DNA of 10,025 bases from Oscillospiraceae bacterium (lineage in GTDB: Bacteria; Bacillota; Clostridia; Oscillospirales; Ruminococcaceae): NCBI GenBank assembly GCA_017528675.1, contig JAFXOO010000010.1:1-10025 (forward strand). Direction: 5' to 3'. A program made the position numbers and the translations under genes. Below, one piece after another: positions 6,701-10,025 of this stretch (positions are counted from its first letter, which is position 1; every line of letters begins with the position of its first letter). The notes beneath the pieces were generated by a model. It had not been told where the DNA came from and searched no databases. It worked only from the letters and a program-made list of their open reading frames with translations.

Positions 6701-9700
6701 CCGGTGAAGTGGATGTCACTGTAACAGACCGCTACGGTCTGGGCAAGACAGAAAAAATCCACTATACCAAGGATTTCGAGATCATCCAGGGTTCGGATTC
6801 CACAAAGGGTAACCCCAATACCAAGAGCAAGCTGTACATGATCGAGACCAACCCGCCCAGTGTTACCTTTGAGCCGCTCGTCAGCGACGGCCAGGAGCGT
6901 ACAGACGGTCAGGTATGGTTCAAGGACGACCACGACATTCTCTTTACAGCTACCGATGCGGATTCCGGTATCAGTTCTGTAAAGGTATATGTCAACGGCA
7001 GTGAGCCGTATGTTGAGGACAGCGACAAAAAGGCGTTCCTCACCGAGGAATTTACCAACGGCATCGAGAAGGTTGACGACGTCTATAAGGAAGAAGCCTA
7101 CCGCCTGAGCACGGACGGCCTGATTGCAAGCCTGGAAGGCAAGCTTCCGGAGGACGGCCACTATGTCATCAAGGTGGAGGTAGCCGACTATGCCGGCAAT
7201 ACCGCTGAAGGCCAGGTGGACTACTACATTGACAAGCAGGCTCCGAATGTCGAGAATATCTCCTTCTCCCTCGCTTCCGCAGACGGCTACAACAACACAG
7301 ACGAACCGGAAGGCGAGCAGTTCATCGAGTATCTGGAGTATGGCTACTATTTCAAGGAAGCATTCAAGGCAACCGTACATGTAACCGACCCCGCTCCGTC
7401 CTCCGGTCTGTATGAGGTGAAGTACACCTTCATCCCGTATCAGAACGGCGAGATGGGAGAAGCCTATGACGGCTTTGCCCGCATTAACGAAAACGGTGAT
7501 GCTACATTTGATGTGGCAAAGGACTACAAGGGTCAGATCATGGTTCAGGCCTTCGACTATGTCGGCAATGAATCCGAGGAAAGAACCCCGCACGCATTCG
7601 TAGTGGATTCCATGGATGTCCATGAGTCCGAGACACATATCGAAATCTCCGGTATGGACGGCACCGGCTTCAAGGATCAGTCGCAGCATCCGCTCTATGA
7701 CAAGGATGTCAACCTGACCGTCAAGATCATTTACAAGCAGTCCGGTATCCGTGAAATCAAGTATTCCATGAAGTCCGAACTGGAGAACCAGGACGAGAAG
7801 GTTATCACCATTCCCAATACGGGCATTTCCAACGACCAGGATCTCGGTGACGGCTGGAGAGTAACAGCAATGGATGCCAACCTGGTAACAGAGGTCACGA
7901 GAGACTATCACTTCGGCTCCGACAATAACGACATGCAGCTCCTGTTCTCCATGACAGACAGAGCAAACAACACCTCCTCCAAGGAATCCGATGTATTCTC
8001 GATTGACAAGACTGCACCGGTCATTGATGTAGTATTCGCTCCCACCCCCGGAAGCGGTACCTACTACCGTGAAGCACGCACCGCCAAGGTCACCGTTACA
8101 GAGCGGAATTTTGACGCTTCCCGGATCAAGGCAATCATCGGTGCCGAGGGCGGCACAGCACCTGCCCTGAGCTTCAAGGATAATTCCAACACCGAGCACG
8201 TTGCGGAGCTGACCTTCCTTGAGGGCGACTACACCTTCAGTATGGAGGGCTCTGATCTGTGCGATCATGCTGCGTCTGTGAAGTATTCCGGCGGCAATGA
8301 GCAGAAGTTTACAGTCGATCTGACAGACCCGATCGAGACCGACAACTTTGACCAGTTCAAGAACGACCGTGACAACAGCTTCAACCTCAGCAAGGAGATG
8401 ACCTTCACAGTCACGGAGCACAACTTTGTTCCCGAGGCAGTCAATATTCGCATTTACCGTGTTCCCGCAGGACAGGAATTCACCGCTTCCGGCAGAACAG
8501 ACTGCACGCAGGAATACCTTTCCAAGAGCAAGTGGACCGGCACCGGGGATGTGCATACCATCAGCTTCACATTTGCCGATGACTATGTATATCAGGTTTC
8601 CATCAGTGCTGCTGATGCATCGGGCAGAACCCTTGCCGAAAAGACTTCTCCGGTCTTTGAGATTGACAAAACAGCACCTGTGCTGAAAACACCGGAGGAT
8701 CTGCAAAAGATCGCTTATACCGCCAAGGACAAGGACGCCTCTGCAAAGCCGATTCAGTTTGAGGACAAGAATCTGGCGGGCGTGAAGTACACAGTTGTTT
8801 CCTACCGCATGAAGCGCAATGAGGATAAGGTAGGCTATGACATGGACATCAACTCCAAGCAGCATGACGTCAAGACGGATTCTGTAGTGCTGGATAAGGA
8901 CTATTTTGCACAGGACGGCATCTATGAAGTGATGTGTACCGCATATGATGTAGCCGGCAATGCCAGCAAGAAGTCCACGCACACCTTTATCATCCAGAGA
9001 GATACCGATTTCCTCGTATACATTCCGGAGAGTGATAAGGAAGCACATACCGGTCTGTATGAATTCAACGAGCGGGGTGTCCGTTCTGCGGAATTCAAGG
9101 ACATCAATATTGTAGCGTACCTTGCCAAGGACAAGAACTTTGAGGTACAGGTTGACGGTACAGCCGTAGCAGAGCCTGACATTGAAACCGAGGTACAGGA
9201 CGAGCTGATCAATCAGGTGAATGTATACGATGTAACGCTGAAAAACAGCTTCATCTCCAACAAATACAGCTCCGAGGAGATTGACACCGACCTCATGCTC
9301 AACGCTGTAGCAACAGGCGAAGGCAAGGAGCAGGTTATCACACTCGGTCACATCTACATCGACAACGTCAAGCCGGCAGGCGAGTACGAGGCATCCTTGC
9401 AGAATCTTGGCTTCTTTGACGGATTCTACGGTATGGACAGCCGTACAGCAACGCTTGAGGGCGTATCCCCGGATATTGATGTAGAAAAGTGCGAGATTCT
9501 GCTGAATAACGCAACTCTCAGAAGCGATGACGGCGGCTTCACCTATGACGAAAATGCGCATACCATTACGTTCCGTCTCAACCGGGGCTATAATGATATC
9601 AGACCGACGCTTGTGGATATGGCAGGTAATGTCAACACACTCGATGTTGTAAAGAACGTCTATGTCGGCGGCGTATTTGCAAGATGGTGGTACCTGTTTA

Positions 9701-9780
9701 TTCTGGGCGGACTGGTGGTAGCAGCCATTCCGACAGTAATCATCATTATGGCGATTCGCAGAAAGAAGTATTCGATGTAA
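3781..9780 (+). CDS. Giant (1999-residue) Ig-like multi-domain surface protein with signal peptide and C-terminal membrane anchor
   Basis: GGAGG at 3768-3772 sits 8 bases before the ATG. Residues 1-27 look like a Sec signal peptide (MKKR, hydrophobic core, TIA cleavage site). Residues 28-71 are an acidic Pro/Glu/Asp linker. An N-terminal region of about 290 residues holds an EF-hand/dockerin-like loop, DANADGTQDSID (283-294). The rest is a chain of beta-rich modules of bacterial Ig-like type. Repeated joints have the form D-x-x-x-P (D363, D472, D760, D884, D1151, DKTAP at 1409 and 1629, D1861), and module ends have D-x-A-G-N-like motifs (D451, D725, D868, D1136, D1259, D1393, D1723, D1946). 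The end is WWYLFILGG at 1969 onward, a 24-residue helix, then RRKKYSM. There is no LPxTG sortase signal, so it is anchored in the membrane with nearly all of its mass outside. Such proteins usually serve adhesion or surface structure; the ligand is unknown. No enzyme motif was recognised. It is the last gene of the cluster. Confidence 0.93.
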   Translation: MKKRVLSVILAFGIIFSNSSAPFATIAEDGTVADDASGDTVQDEQNPDDSGTPQEEPPSEGDDEEPQQPETIQLKVKASPQTVYKGQQERYWKDGKVSKDYLTFEGEQPDDALRDEIADSISVSITGDVCTFTPGPETFDYNGRTYAVTYELPEVTLATYQVDANLYTVDQDEVRVNDQNNFCISSDQNSFDPNTKKIDKNALTDKIFYLRNINENAPEYLAVSGPLTACRVEYFCKDDLITITDNDVNLQASNAIKHGISLQTSAILGERFDNVVLRLYYGDANADGTQDSIDFLGKIDEQHSSNDRVNYVFETQVDVKDGEAVYLKNLRAELLVNDNPVASKNNLRFKDNQNHQVDSFTLDKILPVIEKIYVNPDESKVYIVAYDEGSGLREDGHYGFVHWLAEKDPSGGPGNTLGHSKTGDPNEYCINFDDYGIKINGDFDVTVEFTDKAGNSISKNSREDFDVIVNVDTELPEFQDVEIHFGTKDADGKISWNETAAKSIAAYQYGIFSNRPMRIDVKVTDNQQVKYVRFASDGHGDMNFTKKTVTEIEEGVDAEGNPTSKEVTKTLDDWYSCVIDNGYYANARLKAKDGKKDNQEAEIRLSELLKSYYPTSVDNAKCQSNLYIETECASTRIDLPKNPRTNAGEVWFGIDQREDGKFKITVNDDMSGIASVEIRDNGTLMTKFSENFTSKEAVTNQHEIEIPLTEFSDYGKHVLTVTVKDNAGTLNTYTEEGEVHYSRQRIGESDATSGYTFYTDFEAPTGSLSFDEKSKAARVLLDDNSWFNGSSVSGDADLVGFVAAVAEDELHPYQIEYEIENSAHQKWSGTKTLIGTDGEVVPATFDETGASVSKDGEHWMKVSVTFVDRAGNKGEPVTLEYYKDTESPRINEVKVSKTEAAADKIIRILTFGIYSNYEILYTVDASDAANDSGLDKHAAQITFGTTNYSMDYKEENGKQLYTRVLSAKDENVLSGEVDVTVTDRYGLGKTEKIHYTKDFEIIQGSDSTKGNPNTKSKLYMIETNPPSVTFEPLVSDGQERTDGQVWFKDDHDILFTATDADSGISSVKVYVNGSEPYVEDSDKKAFLTEEFTNGIEKVDDVYKEEAYRLSTDGLIASLEGKLPEDGHYVIKVEVADYAGNTAEGQVDYYIDKQAPNVENISFSLASADGYNNTDEPEGEQFIEYLEYGYYFKEAFKATVHVTDPAPSSGLYEVKYTFIPYQNGEMGEAYDGFARINENGDATFDVAKDYKGQIMVQAFDYVGNESEERTPHAFVVDSMDVHESETHIEISGMDGTGFKDQSQHPLYDKDVNLTVKIIYKQSGIREIKYSMKSELENQDEKVITIPNTGISNDQDLGDGWRVTAMDANLVTEVTRDYHFGSDNNDMQLLFSMTDRANNTSSKESDVFSIDKTAPVIDVVFAPTPGSGTYYREARTAKVTVTERNFDASRIKAIIGAEGGTAPALSFKDNSNTEHVAELTFLEGDYTFSMEGSDLCDHAASVKYSGGNEQKFTVDLTDPIETDNFDQFKNDRDNSFNLSKEMTFTVTEHNFVPEAVNIRIYRVPAGQEFTASGRTDCTQEYLSKSKWTGTGDVHTISFTFADDYVYQVSISAADASGRTLAEKTSPVFEIDKTAPVLKTPEDLQKIAYTAKDKDASAKPIQFEDKNLAGVKYTVVSYRMKRNEDKVGYDMDINSKQHDVKTDSVVLDKDYFAQDGIYEVMCTAYDVAGNASKKSTHTFIIQRDTDFLVYIPESDKEAHTGLYEFNERGVRSAEFKDINIVAYLAKDKNFEVQVDGTAVAEPDIETEVQDELINQVNVYDVTLKNSFISNKYSSEEIDTDLMLNAVATGEGKEQVITLGHIYIDNVKPAGEYEASLQNLGFFDGFYGMDSRTATLEGVSPDIDVEKCEILLNNATLRSDDGGFTYDENAHTITFRLNRGYNDIRPTLVDMAGNVNTLDVVKNVYVGGVFARWWYLFILGGLVVAAIPTVIIIMAIRRKKYSM
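5191..7230 (+). repeat. Diverged internal duplication of a two-module (A+B) unit in the giant surface protein
   Basis: Two units of about 270 residues match in order. Unit 1 is about residues 472-745 and unit 2 about 884-1150. Each starts with a D-x-x-x-P joint, then an A element (QYGIFSN at about 508-514; TFGIYSN at about 910-916). A B element follows that begins SNLYIETE or SKLYMIETN, continues into VWF (W651, W1046), then MSGIASVEI or DSGISSVKV, and ends in KDNAG or ADYAG. A third A element (EYGYYFK) begins near residue 1186. An extra module (about 746-883) separates the two units. Similarity was judged by eye, so boundaries are approximate. Confidence 0.6.
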
Positions 9781-9788
9781 AACCAAGC

Positions 9789-9825
9789 AAGAGCCTCCGT
9801 TTCCGGAAAGGAAACGGAGGCTCTT
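9789..9825 (+). terminator. Perfect 16-bp hairpin after the giant gene, probable terminator
   Basis: AAGAGCCTCCGTTTCC (9789-9804) pairs perfectly with 9810-9825 across a GGAAA loop, only 8 bases after the TAA. The position and stem strength fit a transcription terminator for the cluster. However, the bases that follow (ATGCAATATAGG) have no U run; the only U residues are within the closing CUCUU. It may be a weak intrinsic terminator or a 3'-end stabilising stem. Confidence 0.6.
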
Positions 9826-10025
9826 ATGCAATATAGGGAACCAATGCCAACAACTTAGCGAAAGCAAAACCTGCGGGTGCAGGGCGGTCACCGCCCTGCT
9901 TCGCTTTAAGCGACCAGCGGCGCTCGCAGGCTCGCTGGCTGTCTGCTTATGCCGAGGGTGGTTTAGGAGGGGCGATAAGCAGGCAGCCCAAATCTTTGAT
10001 TTGGTGCTGATCGCTTATGCAAAGC
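9826..10025. other. Non-coding downstream region dense in inverted repeats
   Basis: I see no credible gene here. The region holds several strong potential stems: GCAGGGCGG (9879-9887) with CCGCCCTGC (9891-9899), flanked by AGCGAA (9857-9862) and TTCGCT (9900-9905); CCAGCG (9914-9919) with CGCTGG (9933-9938); a 17-pair stem of 9937-9953 with 9971-9988 containing one bulge (G9974) and one T-G pair; and CCAAATC (9988-9994) with GATTTGG (9998-10004). CTTATGC occurs at 9823, 9946 and 10014. It could be a dispersed palindromic intergenic repeat, a structured RNA, or the leader of a gene beyond the window. Confidence 0.5.

Noticed and set aside
5860..9891. Long reverse-strand open frame as a real gene
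   Set aside because: It lies entirely over the well-supported giant gene in codon register, runs through that gene's stop and the terminator-like hairpin, and its translation is Cys/His/Val/Ile-rich without recognisable domains. Absence of TTA, CTA and TCA in the sense gene explains it.

Overview
This 10 kb window carries one compact co-directional (+ strand) gene cluster from what looks like a Gram-positive Clostridia-type bacterium, plausibly Ruminococcus/Oscillospiraceae-like. The reasons are strong GGAGG-type ribosome binding sites, ATGA stop/start overlaps, a TTG start, moderate GC content, and a giant signal-peptide-bearing Ig-like surface protein with a dockerin-like calcium loop. The taxonomic call is an inference; there is no rRNA or marker gene here.

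Layout. 1-588 is the 3' end of a gene whose start lies outside the window. Its visible product is a Pro/Tyr/Gln/Gly-rich tail with four near-identical 13-residue repeats. 603-1325 is a small PP2C-type protein phosphatase. 1327-3009 is a Hanks-type Ser/Thr kinase with one membrane span and a helical, non-PASTA outer domain. 3027-3395 (TTG start) is a single-span membrane protein with a proline/tyrosine/glutamine-containing cytoplasmic tail. 3392-3784 is a four-span small membrane protein. 3781-9780 is a 1999-residue, multi-domain Ig-like surface protein held by a C-terminal transmembrane helix. Gene spacings are 14, 1, 17, -4 and -4 bases, so all six genes are probably one transcription unit whose promoter lies upstream of the window.

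9781-10025 has no gene. It starts with a perfect 16-bp hairpin just after the last stop, followed by about 150 bases packed with further inverted repeats, two of which are mutually exclusive.

Working model (inference). The kinase/phosphatase pair forms a reversible phosphorylation switch. The kinase ectodomain and the giant Ig-like protein face outward. The two small membrane proteins and the proline-rich tail protein are candidate partners or substrates. I do not recognise this exact combination as a named system. The most interesting idea is that it is a surface-contact or adhesion module under dedicated Ser/Thr phospho-control.
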